DNA from: a virus
Direction: 5' to 3' (one strand)
Virus record (IMG/VR): IMGVR_UViG_3300042502_001936
Coordinates: 1 to 42,316 of that record
Length of the DNA: 42,316 nt
The notes beneath the pieces were generated by a model. The model was not told where the DNA came from, did not search any database, and saw only the letters and a list, made by a program, of their open reading frames with translations. Position numbers and translations under genes: made by a program. Below are positions 31,257 through 41,148 of this stretch, one piece after another; position 1 is the first letter of the stretch, and each line of letters opens with the position of its first letter.

Positions 31257-34200
31257 ATGCCAAACGCGATAAACCCAAATGATTATAATATAGATTTTTT
31301 CGCCACCGATTTTATTGGTGTTACGACAGCAGAAAGTTTTAGAGATTATCTTTTTAGTAAAAATTTACCTGACTTACCACCTGAATTAATTAACGGTGCG
31401 GCAGGTAACTTTAGTAGTGACTATGCTGAAAAAGGTTTGGAGAAATCCATTAATTATACAAGTATATCGAATCCCGGTGATATTGATGAGTGGTTGGTGG
31501 AGGGTAATTTTTCCACTTCACTTCACGAAGTTAGAGATATTAATTTATTATCAGGTAATAACTATGGGCCACCGACAATCGAGGCCTATAATGAACCAGG
31601 TTTAATACCTGAAAACACAGGTTTCTTACAATACCCTACTTCTTCAGGTGGAGACGACCTTAAATCAATTTTATTAAGTGACCAATTAGCAGGTTTAGGA
31701 CCTGGAGCGGCAATTAATTTTCCTTCAGACTTAAATGATATTGCGAAAGATAGAAGAAAAGAAGAAGCTATTAATAGACTTAAACTTAAAGCTCAAGATA
31801 ATATTTTAGGTAAATTAAATTTAGACCCTTTTGGATTATTAGCGGGAGAAGATTTAATCCTTAGAGATTATAAAATCACAACAAGACCGACAGTTTTAGG
31901 TAAGGTATTTGAATTTTTTAGTGATGCAGCAGATGTAACAATACCGAATAGTCCAATACCGTCAGGTGCCTTTGGTTCCTACGGAGATTTAGATAACCCA
32001 GTTTCGTATTCCGATTTAATGGACTCTACTGGTTCTGGTACAAAAACTTTAATCTATAACGCTGTAGCTAGAAATAAATACGGACCTACATTAAGTGAAC
32101 CAAAAGGTTTCTTAGCAAATACTTTTGGAGCAGGACAAGCTGCACAAAAAAATAATTATTTATCACCCGCTAGTACAACATTAGGACAAGCGTTAGGAAT
32201 TCCTTTAATAGATAAAATAAATCAGGCTGTAGGAAAAGCGGTTGACGCTTTAAATGGTGGGGTTAATAACGGGGTTGGTATAGAAGGAAATACACCACCC
32301 ACAGAAACAGAAAACCCATCAATCACATTAGACAATATCCAAGAAAACGCACAGGCTGAATTTGATACATTATGGAATGGTCAAAATATAGATACTTGGC
32401 AAACACAGGGACCCATAACTAAAATAGAGATACCTGGTATTGGATTAAGTCTAACTATTCCTGATAATGGACCCGATGGACCTATAGGTACAAAAATACC
32501 TATGAATGTTGGTGATGAATTTTACCCAGGAGAAATAAATGGTTCTAAAAATAGTGGTATATCTTATGATAGGGGAATGTATTGGGGTAGTCACACCAAC
32601 AACCCATTTAAAAAAGGTATTTTAAAATACACACAAGATTTAATTAATAATTCTAGAAATACAAAAGATTATAAAGATAAAGCAAGATTTGTCGGTGCAA
32701 CAAACGACGCCTCAAATTTTGATGCAAAAAGTGGTAGACATAATAATTACTCTATGGGTAACACCGTTACTGATGCAGAAAACAATTTTTATTGTCGTTC
32801 TTGGTCTGTAAGAAATCCATACAGAAAAGTTAGTGATTTAATTAGACACGGAGGTGGTGTTGATTCTTCTGGTAATACAAGAAGTTTAACAAGAGAAGAT
32901 TTAAATTTAAGTGTATTAGATAATAATGGTTTTGTTAAAATAGCACCATATGTTGGGGATTTTAAATCTAGAAGTTTCAGCACTGATGGTAGTGAAAATA
33001 ATTTAGAATCTGGTGTATTAAAATTAGGAAATCCACAAATTCAAAAATACATGTTGTCTATTGAAAATTTAGCTTGGCAAAATAGTGAACATATATTACA
33101 TGTTGCTCCTTGTGAGGTAGGACCTAACGGTGGACGTATAATGTGGTTCCCACCCTATGATATTAGTTTTACCGATAACTCTAGTGCCAATTGGGAAGCA
33201 ACAAGTTTTATTGGTAGAGGTGAACCTGTGTACACTTACAATAATACCGAAAGAAGTGGTACCCTTAGTTTTACCTTGATTATTGACCACTCAATGGCAA
33301 TGACTGAAATAAAACAAAAGGGGGAAGAAGCTTTATTTAGATATTTCGCTGGATGTGAAAATCCAATAGAAGCCTTTACGTCAATTGTACCTAAAGCAGT
33401 TGAAGATGAAACAAAGGTACAACAAGTTACAGAAACAACAACAACTAAAACTGATGTAACTAAAGATAACCCTGAAGTTTGTGACCCTGAACCACCACCA
33501 GTAACTAAGTTACAATTTTATTTTAGGAATGCTAGAAGATTTGAATTAGATTCTGTTGGTACAAACTTAACAACTGAATTAGGTTCTAATGCTGATGAAA
33601 AACCACCCAATTATTTATCTCAATATACTAAACTTTGGCCTAATGGTTATTTAAGAGGTAGTTCAGGTACACCACCACCTACCATACCTAACCCGAATAA
33701 TCCTGGTCAGTTTATACCTAACCCTGCTTTTACATCTAGTACACAAACTGATATAGAAACTTTAAACCAACAAGCTTTAGACAATTTAAATACTTTAGTT
33801 GATTTCTTATTAACACCTGACGGTAAAAGATATAAAATTAAAATTATTGGTAAAACAAGTGATGCAGGACCAACTTCAGGTGGTAAAAGTAATGAAAAAT
33901 TAGCTCAAAAACGTGCTAATTCAACAAAAGATTATTTATTAAACACACTTTACGCTGTAGAAACAGCTGTTGGTGTTGTTAAAGCAGAAAATTTAGGTTC
34001 ACAAAAAACATACCCAACGGAAAAAGAATGGCGAGATAGTAATTTAAGATGGGAAGTTTTAGCTGTTGGTGAAACCGATTCTAGTTTATCAGTATCTTAT
34101 GATGATGGTACTGGACAAAAAACGGAACAAAAAGATGATAATAGAACTTTTGGTGATTCACAAACAAGTGTACCACAAGCTATAAGAAATAGAACAACAC

Positions 34201-35630
34201 TAGTTACTTTAGAATATAATAAAGAAATTGATGATACTTTAATTGGTGCGGCACAACCACCAATAACAGAGCAAACAGAACAAACAGTAGTTACTGTTAG
34301 AGATGTTGAAACCACAATACCCGCTAGTAAAGAAAAAATAGAAAGACAACGTGAAGCTGAATTAGCTGCAGCGTTAGCAGCGAAAGCTTCTAGATACATG
34401 GCTTGGGAATGTTCTTATTTTGAAAAAATGAAACAAGATGATTCATTTATTTATGAAACATTAACACAGAAATTAAAATATTTCCACCCAGCATTTCACT
34501 CAATGACACCTGAAGGTTTTAATGCTAGATTAACATTCTTAAAACAATGTACAAGACAAGGACCTAACATTGCTGTAGGTGAACCTAGTAATTTAGCATT
34601 TGGTAAACCACCTGTTTGTGTTTTAAGAATTGGTGATTTTTATCATACCAAAATTATTATAGATTCAGTTAATTTAACTTTTGACCCATTACAATGGGAT
34701 TTAAATCCTGAAGGTATTGGTGTACAACCAATGTTATGTAAAGCTGATTTAAGTTTTAAATTTATTGGTGGTTCTTCACTAGGTGGACCTATATCACAAT
34801 TACAAAATGCAGTAGGATTTAACTTCTTTGCTAATACGGCCTTATATAACCCAAGAGTAATTTCTAAATCGGTTGGTAAATATGTAACAAAAAGGGTTGA
34901 CCCACTTACAGGACAAGAAACTGAATTTACAGTACAAACACCTGCAGGAGCTAATGGTTCTATTGAATACGGTGCTTTCATGACACCTAGACAATCAACA
35001 TCAACAAGTTTATCTAATAATGACTCTAATGGGTCTACATCAAATTCTAGTACAGATACGGTACCAAATGATAAAGCAAAAGCTACAGCTGATGCACAAC
35101 AAGCGGACCAACAAGTAGCTGGTAAAGAGGCACAATCAACAGTTGCTGAACAAACTAAAGTTGACCAAGAGTTCACTAAAAAAGAAGAAGAAATAGCTGA
35201 TAGCTCAACAGCAGAAAATGATGGTGTGAAAGGAAATACATTCCCTGGATTTGATAAAAAGACTGGTGTATATACAATGCAATATACACAAATATTAACA
35301 TGGAAAAAAGGTGGTGGAACAAATGCCGCACCTGCCGGTGTTAATAAGTTAAAGGTAGAAAAAGGACAAAAAGTTTATTTACAAACTACCACAAACGGAA
35401 AAGAAATTTTTATTGGTGGTTCATTTAAAAACCCTGATAATAATAAAGTATATAGTACAATAAACAACCCTCTTAGGGTATACTGTAACGGGGATAACGG
35501 TTTCAATTTCTTCTTTGTAGAATCATCTGGAAATAGTGGTTTTTATACAAACACAGGATTCTATAATGTGGTAAAAAAAGTATTCTGTAAAGGTACTGTA
35601 CCTAAAACATGGGCTGAATTAACAGCATAA
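31257..35630 (+). CDS. Giant baseplate protein with internal OmpA-like peptidoglycan-binding domain
   Basis: 1457 aa. The segment at about 600-690 (HVAPCEVGPNGGRIMWFPPY, WEATSFIGRGEPVYTYNN, TERSGTLSFTLIIDH) and the later block about 1080-1200 (VCVLRIGDFYHTKIIIDSVN, DPLQWDLNPEGIGVQPML) look like baseplate/tail proteins related to the gpU or LysM-adapter families of contractile injection systems. Between them, about 750-990, is an OmpA-like C-terminal domain: LQFYFRNARRFELDS, YKIKIIGKTSDAGPTSGGKS, NEKLAQKRANSTKDYLLN, and RNRTTLVTLEY. OmpA domains bind diaminopimelate-type peptidoglycan. A Ser/Thr/Gln linker (about 1245-1310) leads to a C-terminal beta domain. It may help the contracted tail engage the cell wall. 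Confidence 0.75.
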   Translation: MPNAINPNDYNIDFFATDFIGVTTAESFRDYLFSKNLPDLPPELINGAAGNFSSDYAEKGLEKSINYTSISNPGDIDEWLVEGNFSTSLHEVRDINLLSGNNYGPPTIEAYNEPGLIPENTGFLQYPTSSGGDDLKSILLSDQLAGLGPGAAINFPSDLNDIAKDRRKEEAINRLKLKAQDNILGKLNLDPFGLLAGEDLILRDYKITTRPTVLGKVFEFFSDAADVTIPNSPIPSGAFGSYGDLDNPVSYSDLMDSTGSGTKTLIYNAVARNKYGPTLSEPKGFLANTFGAGQAAQKNNYLSPASTTLGQALGIPLIDKINQAVGKAVDALNGGVNNGVGIEGNTPPTETENPSITLDNIQENAQAEFDTLWNGQNIDTWQTQGPITKIEIPGIGLSLTIPDNGPDGPIGTKIPMNVGDEFYPGEINGSKNSGISYDRGMYWGSHTNNPFKKGILKYTQDLINNSRNTKDYKDKARFVGATNDASNFDAKSGRHNNYSMGNTVTDAENNFYCRSWSVRNPYRKVSDLIRHGGGVDSSGNTRSLTREDLNLSVLDNNGFVKIAPYVGDFKSRSFSTDGSENNLESGVLKLGNPQIQKYMLSIENLAWQNSEHILHVAPCEVGPNGGRIMWFPPYDISFTDNSSANWEATSFIGRGEPVYTYNNTERSGTLSFTLIIDHSMAMTEIKQKGEEALFRYFAGCENPIEAFTSIVPKAVEDETKVQQVTETTTTKTDVTKDNPEVCDPEPPPVTKLQFYFRNARRFELDSVGTNLTTELGSNADEKPPNYLSQYTKLWPNGYLRGSSGTPPPTIPNPNNPGQFIPNPAFTSSTQTDIETLNQQALDNLNTLVDFLLTPDGKRYKIKIIGKTSDAGPTSGGKSNEKLAQKRANSTKDYLLNTLYAVETAVGVVKAENLGSQKTYPTEKEWRDSNLRWEVLAVGETDSSLSVSYDDGTGQKTEQKDDNRTFGDSQTSVPQAIRNRTTLVTLEYNKEIDDTLIGAAQPPITEQTEQTVVTVRDVETTIPASKEKIERQREAELAAALAAKASRYMAWECSYFEKMKQDDSFIYETLTQKLKYFHPAFHSMTPEGFNARLTFLKQCTRQGPNIAVGEPSNLAFGKPPVCVLRIGDFYHTKIIIDSVNLTFDPLQWDLNPEGIGVQPMLCKADLSFKFIGGSSLGGPISQLQNAVGFNFFANTALYNPRVISKSVGKYVTKRVDPLTGQETEFTVQTPAGANGSIEYGAFMTPRQSTSTSLSNNDSNGSTSNSSTDTVPNDKAKATADAQQADQQVAGKEAQSTVAEQTKVDQEFTKKEEEIADSSTAENDGVKGNTFPGFDKKTGVYTMQYTQILTWKKGGGTNAAPAGVNKLKVEKGQKVYLQTTTNGKEIFIGGSFKNPDNNKVYSTINNPLRVYCNGDNGFNFFFVESSGNSGFYTNTGFYNVVKKVFCKGTVPKTWAELTA
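33490..34220 (+). other. OmpA-like domain inside the 1457-aa baseplate protein
   Basis: Codons for residues about 745-988. KIKIIGKTSDAG and the repeat of Asn/Arg residues (NEKLAQKRANSTKDYLL) correspond to the helix-strand core of OmpA/MotB peptidoglycan-binding domains; an inserted loop (about 895-970) elongates it. Identification is by eye. Confidence 0.6.
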
Positions 35631-35641
35631 AATTTTAAAAT

Positions 35642-35956
35642 ATGGCAATATACTACGATAGATATAGAGATTTCAGGAAAGACGGTATGGTAACAACCTT
35701 ACCGTTTATAAAAATACCTGTAAAACCATCAGACAAAAGAATTGTTACGGATAATAAAACAAGATTTGATAAAATAAGTCAAACTTATTATGGGAATCCC
35801 TTCCATGGTTGGTTGATATTACAAGCTAATCCAGAATTCGGTGGTTTAGAGTTTGACATTCCTGAAAATACAGTTATAATAGTACCATTTCCTTTAAACA
35901 AATCATTAGAGGAATACCAATCTCAAGTAGAGAGATATAAAAGATTATACGGATAA
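35642..35956 (+). CDS. Baseplate wedge protein, gp53/LysM-like
   Basis: 104 aa. The centre, TRFDKISQTYYGNPFHGWLI, followed by LQANPEFGGLEFDIPENTVI, has the LysM-like layout used by T4 gp53 and the P2 gpX family: two helices packed on two strands, ending in a Pro-containing strand (IIVPFP). A C-terminal helix with basic residues follows. It would pin the baseplate wedges around the hub; here LysM is used as an assembly adapter rather than for cell-wall binding. It lies 11 nt after the 1457-aa gene and 14 nt before the 1725-aa gene, so the three are likely co-expressed. Confidence 0.75.
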   Translation: MAIYYDRYRDFRKDGMVTTLPFIKIPVKPSDKRIVTDNKTRFDKISQTYYGNPFHGWLILQANPEFGGLEFDIPENTVIIVPFPLNKSLEEYQSQVERYKRLYG

Positions 35957-35970
35957 ATAATAAGTTTTTT

Positions 35971-38900
35971 ATGGCACTTAATCAAGGACCACAACCAAAA
36001 GTTCAAGATATGGGTAACGGAATTAGATACGTTGACCCAAACCCAACAGATGAAATAGTTAATCACGAAGACTTGGTGATGTATGTAAAACTAGTTGCTA
36101 GGTCTAAAGGTAGAAGTATCTTAACATTTGATGACGCTAATGACCAAGTTACTAATATTGTAGAACAAAGAAATGTAAAATCAGAAACTAACTTCACATA
36201 CCCAACAGGTAAAGATAGTATTGATACTAGTTGGACTAACATTGGGGGTGGTAACTTAAACTTTGGTGAAGATTTAGGTTCATTTGGTATCACAAATATT
36301 AATATAGAATTTAAATCTAGTTTCATGCCACAAATTGTAATTGATTTTGTGGATGTTCGTGGAGCAGCTTTATTTGAACAAGGACCCTGTTCACCTTACG
36401 CAGTCTTTTTTCACTTACCTTACCCTGTTTTTGAATTAACAGTAAAAGGATATTATGGTAGACCAGTTACATACACATTAGCTTTAACTAAATTTAATAC
36501 AAAATTTAATTCGGACACAGGTAACTTTGAATCGAAAGCAGAATTTGTGGGTTATACTTATGCATTCTTAGCGGATATCCCTATGGGATATGTTATGGCA
36601 GCTGGATTTATGGAAAAACCACATAATGGTAAAGATATTTTGGCTGAAAAATGGAAATTATTAATGGATAAAAAAGTTTTGGTTAATAATGTAGAAACAC
36701 CATTAATAGACCAAACGTCATTCACTGATGCTACAAAACCTATAAACGTTTATGATTTAATTAAATCCTCTAAAAAACTAGAATCAAGAACAAGTGAATT
36801 AAAAAATTCTACACAAGTAACCAATTTAGGTAAAATTAATAAAACCAAAAATGAGTTAAAGGGGTTACGAGAATCAGTTTTAGAATTTAGACAAAAATTT
36901 TTAGAAAAAATAGCTAATTCCCCCAATGGTGGGTATAGAATTAGTCCCAATACTACAAACCAAAAAAACACATTATATTTAAAATTACCCAACGTTAGTG
37001 CATCAGATGATAATCCAGTATTAGTTGAACTTAAAAAAGTAGTTGAAACTTATTTTGGTACAGGGGAAAACTCTCAATTAGGTGGTACTATAGGTGCAAA
37101 ATATAATTCCGTAAATAGTTATTACACAAATAATGCTATTGATGGACCACCAATACTTTCTTGGGATACAATTAAAACTAATGCTTCTGGATTTTTCGGT
37201 ACACCAATAAATATAGTTGATGGTTTAAGAGATTATTATATTGATATATATGAAAGTTTATTAAAACCTATTGATGTTGCTAGTGTAGAACTTAATAAAA
37301 AATATATAATTGAAAAAGATAATACTAAAAATTTCTTAAACAAAGAAGTTGTGACCACGTTAGGTTTTTTACCTACAATTAGTAATGTTTTTGCTATAAT
37401 TCTAACAAACGTTGAGGTATTTCTAGAATTACTATTAAGAACTTCTCGTGACGCAGAAAAATATCACCAAGAAAATAATGTGAATATTGGCCTAGATAAA
37501 ACTGGGCTCCAACAAATTTTAGATTTAAAAGGTACCCAAAATAATGGTGCTGAATTATCTGATGAAGAGAACGATAAACAAAAAAACAAAGTATATCCTT
37601 GGCCAACATATTATGAAAAGAAACAAGGTTCTGATAGTGAAGTTGGGGATAAAGAAACATACCCAGGGGAAAATCCCGAATTTGTTAGTTGGCCTGAAGT
37701 AATATTTGTTGAATCGTTTATTAAAGCTTTAACAAAATTAAAAGGTGAATTAGCTGTTTTAGAATTACAATTAGAAAATTTACCTGGTTATGATAATTTT
37801 GCCCCAATCACACCCTACGAAACTCACGCATTTGGTGTAGTAGAATCACCAAATAGATGGTTAAAAATACAAAACGGTAGTAGTGACCAAGCTTCTTGGG
37901 CTGATTCAATCTATAAAGTAATGGGTGAAAATGCTTTTATTATTGGTGACTACACTATGATTAATAGTTTAAGTGTTTGGAAATCACAATTAGGTTTTAA
38001 AAATGGTTGGGGTGTAGAAACATTAACTAATGGTAATGGGGCTAGTAATGGATATTCTAACACTGGTAATAAGTATTCTATTAAACCACAAAGATTAGCA
38101 GAAAACCCAAAAGTATTACAAAATATTGCTGCAAATAACCAATTAGGTAGATATGGTGGTGAAGGATTTACCTACGGTTCACAAGGGAAAGATACAGATT
38201 CTTTTAAAAGAAAAATAGTTCCCGCTACCACAAAAAGAATGAAAGATTGGGGTTATGTTGATGCTTTAAATTTGATGACAACCCTTAAATTAGATGGCGG
38301 GGTAAATACGACCCTAGAATGGTTACAAAATGATATTACAACAGCAAAGAAAGATTTTATTATAACAGAAATAAAAAGAGTTTTAACCAATAAACTTAAA
38401 ACACAAAAATTTGATGAGTGGAAAGTTTCGGCTACCGCGGCTATTGGTGGTACACCAGCTCTTGTAGATAAACAATCACAAATATGGAATAGCTATTTCC
38501 AATACGTTACAGCTAAAAATGTATTAACACTAACAGGCCCAATTTATTTAAATGATAGGGTTGATAGTGCTAAAGATATAAAAATATCAGCAAACCCACA
38601 TAATAATGACGGAAGTGGAGCTGTTTTAGTAAAAGACACTGATTTAACAGCAAGAGAAATAGATTTTAGTAGTGATTCATTAATAGAAGAAATTAAAAAT
38701 GGTTATAAAAAATATTATGCTAGTACTGAAGAAACTGATAGTGGTATAGCCGAAAATCTTTTAGAAGTTGGTTCTTTAGCGTATAGATTATTAAAATTCA
38801 GGCCAAAAACACCTAGGGACAAACCAACTACCGCTTATGATACAAAAAAAGTGATAGAGACAGAGGCTGACATAAATTTAAGTAGAGATAAAAATACAAA

Positions 38901-41148
38901 TATGCTTACTTTAGGTGATTATTTTGCACCTAATTTTTATCATACATATGAAAACCTAAAAGACCTACCACAAGAGGGACCAATATTAGATTTAAGTTCA
39001 TCGAGAACAATTTATGACAGTTATTCTCCAAAATATATATTTTGGTCTAATTTTATGGGTGCCTCAAATACTAATACTTCTGTTGGTTCCGCGGATTCAA
39101 TAATAAACACACCACTATGGTTACTTAATTATCCTTTATGGAAAAATTCTTGGCAATACGCTGAGTCTGGTGGTGATAACGGTACCGTGGCTCTTGATGA
39201 AGTAGTTTCAATAGTGGCTGGTAAAACTTCTGGTGAATTTGCTACTTACCTTGGAGAAGATATTGGTACATACCCATCTTACCATAATAAAGCTGATTCA
39301 AACCAAAGAAGAAATTGGTCTACTTGGTGGGGATTAAATCAGTGGGGTGTAGATAATACTAATAATATATACAAACCATTGGCTTATATGGCGGTAATGT
39401 CATTTGGTTTTGATAATTTAAAATCTGAATTTAGAACAGGACATTTTCCACCTTGGGATGGCAATAGTGATACAGATTTATCATCATTTTCTAATTTCAC
39501 AACTTCAGCTATTATGGCATATCCACCTAAAGCTTATATATTATTAATTGGAGCCATTTTATGGAGAATGAAAGAAACTAATTTATTATTATGGGACGAA
39601 ATAAAACCTACAAAAGACCCTTTTCCTTATGACGCTAGTATAAATTCAGGGTGGAATAGATTAAATAAATCATACCTTTCTGACAATTCAAATATAGGTA
39701 TAGATGACATAAACGACCCTGTATGGTTTTTCCATACATCTACGTCTAGACCTTGGTTTAAAGGTGGTTCTGTATACGCAATAAAACCAGAACAAAATGC
39801 TTTATCTTTTGGTGGTACAAATTCTAGTTATCAAAGAAGATGGTTAGGTGCCCAAGGGGGTGTAGATAGATGGACCAATGGTGGAGCATCCATAAGTAAA
39901 AATTTTGGAACTCAAAAACCAGTAATTATCGGACCTAATAACAGTATTAATTTTCCTCCTGGTTTATCTGCTTCTGATTTTAACTTTACAAATTCATTAT
40001 ATCGAGCCGGATGGACTAAATCAAGTTCTATTTTTGGTAAAAATGATGATAAAGTCCCTAGTAATGGTATATTTAGAAGTGCTGTAGGTAATATTACCAA
40101 AGGATGGTTTGACCAATGTAGACCCGACCAAATGCCTTTTATTTTAAGTGATAGTGGTAGAGGTATTGATTTTACAAGTCCTAAAACATTGGTTATTACT
40201 AATCTAAGTACTGAAACAAATAAGAATATCAATTACAGTGATAAGACACCTAATTTATTAAATAATAAATACCCTATTTTAAAAGAAGAATGTAAAGAAT
40301 TAATGTTTATACCAAAAAGTTTAAAAATACAATTTATTGATGCTTTTGAATCTTGGGCAACAGGTGAAAATGCTAGATGGTTATTAGGCTTAGACCCATT
40401 AAATTGGAATGATAATGGTAGTTTAGATAATTGGTCAACAACAAGTGGTGGTTTTGATAATTCATATGTTTTAAATGGGTATAAAGGATTTTTAACTCAG
40501 ACTGTTAGAAAAGATAGACAGTATTTAACATACACCAAAGAAGATAAGAAAAATTACTATACACAACGTTTTACTTTTCTTGATGAGGGTGAATTATCTG
40601 GCACAAAACCAAAACCAAAAAAACAAAAGAAAAGTAATAGTAATACTGATTACGAACCAGCATCACCTACTTATGATGTTTCATGTTTTGTGGCTGGTTC
40701 TAAAATTAAGTTAAGTAGTGGTAAAAATATTAATATTGAAGATTTAGTAGTTGGTGATATTGTATTAAGTTATAATGTAAATACAAATATTTTTGAAGAA
40801 AGTAGTATTGAAAACGTTACAATAAATTATAAAGATAATCTTGTAATTTACAATTTTGATAACGGAATTAAAATAACTTGTACCGATACCCACCCTATTT
40901 GGGTTGTTGGTAAAGGTTGGTCTTCTTATAGACAAACTGATGTAAATGATTCTGAACATATAGGACCCACAAAACAAATTAGTAGTGGTGATGAATGTTT
41001 TTATTATTCTAACAATAAATTTAATAAAGTTAAAATTTCTAAAATAATTGAAAAACAAAATAAAATGGTTAGGGTTTGGAACGTTAAAAACGTTACTGGT
41101 AACCATAACTTCATCATAAATAATGTTTTAGTACATAACGTTACATAA
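35971..41148 (+). CDS. Giant baseplate structural protein ending in a Hint (intein-like) domain
   Basis: 1725 aa. The first 230 residues are a conserved-looking baseplate module: SFGITNINIEFKSSFMPQIV, IDFVDVRGAALFEQGPCSPY, FFHLPYPVFELTVKGYYGR, TLALTKFNTKFNSDTGNFE. The next 1300 residues contain helical and repetitive beta parts without a recognised family. A Lys/Ser-rich linker (about 1545-1565) leads to a Hint domain, residues 1572-1725: CFVAGSKIKLSS (block A, nucleophile Cys1572), CTDTHPIWV (block B, His1641), and NHNFIINNVLVHN (blocks F/G). After the terminal His-Asn only Val-Thr remain before the stop, so ordinary protein splicing is impossible; N-terminal autocleavage is the expected chemistry. 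The stop overlaps the next start (TAATG). Confidence 0.8.
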   Translation: MALNQGPQPKVQDMGNGIRYVDPNPTDEIVNHEDLVMYVKLVARSKGRSILTFDDANDQVTNIVEQRNVKSETNFTYPTGKDSIDTSWTNIGGGNLNFGEDLGSFGITNINIEFKSSFMPQIVIDFVDVRGAALFEQGPCSPYAVFFHLPYPVFELTVKGYYGRPVTYTLALTKFNTKFNSDTGNFESKAEFVGYTYAFLADIPMGYVMAAGFMEKPHNGKDILAEKWKLLMDKKVLVNNVETPLIDQTSFTDATKPINVYDLIKSSKKLESRTSELKNSTQVTNLGKINKTKNELKGLRESVLEFRQKFLEKIANSPNGGYRISPNTTNQKNTLYLKLPNVSASDDNPVLVELKKVVETYFGTGENSQLGGTIGAKYNSVNSYYTNNAIDGPPILSWDTIKTNASGFFGTPINIVDGLRDYYIDIYESLLKPIDVASVELNKKYIIEKDNTKNFLNKEVVTTLGFLPTISNVFAIILTNVEVFLELLLRTSRDAEKYHQENNVNIGLDKTGLQQILDLKGTQNNGAELSDEENDKQKNKVYPWPTYYEKKQGSDSEVGDKETYPGENPEFVSWPEVIFVESFIKALTKLKGELAVLELQLENLPGYDNFAPITPYETHAFGVVESPNRWLKIQNGSSDQASWADSIYKVMGENAFIIGDYTMINSLSVWKSQLGFKNGWGVETLTNGNGASNGYSNTGNKYSIKPQRLAENPKVLQNIAANNQLGRYGGEGFTYGSQGKDTDSFKRKIVPATTKRMKDWGYVDALNLMTTLKLDGGVNTTLEWLQNDITTAKKDFIITEIKRVLTNKLKTQKFDEWKVSATAAIGGTPALVDKQSQIWNSYFQYVTAKNVLTLTGPIYLNDRVDSAKDIKISANPHNNDGSGAVLVKDTDLTAREIDFSSDSLIEEIKNGYKKYYASTEETDSGIAENLLEVGSLAYRLLKFRPKTPRDKPTTAYDTKKVIETEADINLSRDKNTNMLTLGDYFAPNFYHTYENLKDLPQEGPILDLSSSRTIYDSYSPKYIFWSNFMGASNTNTSVGSADSIINTPLWLLNYPLWKNSWQYAESGGDNGTVALDEVVSIVAGKTSGEFATYLGEDIGTYPSYHNKADSNQRRNWSTWWGLNQWGVDNTNNIYKPLAYMAVMSFGFDNLKSEFRTGHFPPWDGNSDTDLSSFSNFTTSAIMAYPPKAYILLIGAILWRMKETNLLLWDEIKPTKDPFPYDASINSGWNRLNKSYLSDNSNIGIDDINDPVWFFHTSTSRPWFKGGSVYAIKPEQNALSFGGTNSSYQRRWLGAQGGVDRWTNGGASISKNFGTQKPVIIGPNNSINFPPGLSASDFNFTNSLYRAGWTKSSSIFGKNDDKVPSNGIFRSAVGNITKGWFDQCRPDQMPFILSDSGRGIDFTSPKTLVITNLSTETNKNINYSDKTPNLLNNKYPILKEECKELMFIPKSLKIQFIDAFESWATGENARWLLGLDPLNWNDNGSLDNWSTTSGGFDNSYVLNGYKGFLTQTVRKDRQYLTYTKEDKKNYYTQRFTFLDEGELSGTKPKPKKQKKSNSNTDYEPASPTYDVSCFVAGSKIKLSSGKNINIEDLVVGDIVLSYNVNTNIFEESSIENVTINYKDNLVIYNFDNGIKITCTDTHPIWVVGKGWSSYRQTDVNDSEHIGPTKQISSGDECFYYSNNKFNKVKISKIIEKQNKMVRVWNVKNVTGNHNFIINNVLVHNVT
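40684..41145 (+). other. Hint / bacterial-intein-like domain
   Basis: 154 codons covering CFVAGSKI to HNVT. Present: catalytic Cys at the first position, TxxH in TDTHP, and the terminal His-Asn pair. Absent: a Cys/Ser/Thr immediately after the Asn (it is Val) and any real C-extein, and no homing endonuclease is inserted. Confidence 0.85.

Noticed and set aside
34643-35176. Open minus-strand frame (177 codons) in the 1457-aa baseplate gene
   Set aside because: Cys/Ser/Val-rich shadow of a low-complexity Gln/Ala/Thr linker.
40684-41145. A splicing intein interrupting a longer gene
   Set aside because: After His-Asn comes Val-Thr and then a stop; there is no C-extein in frame and no +1 nucleophile.
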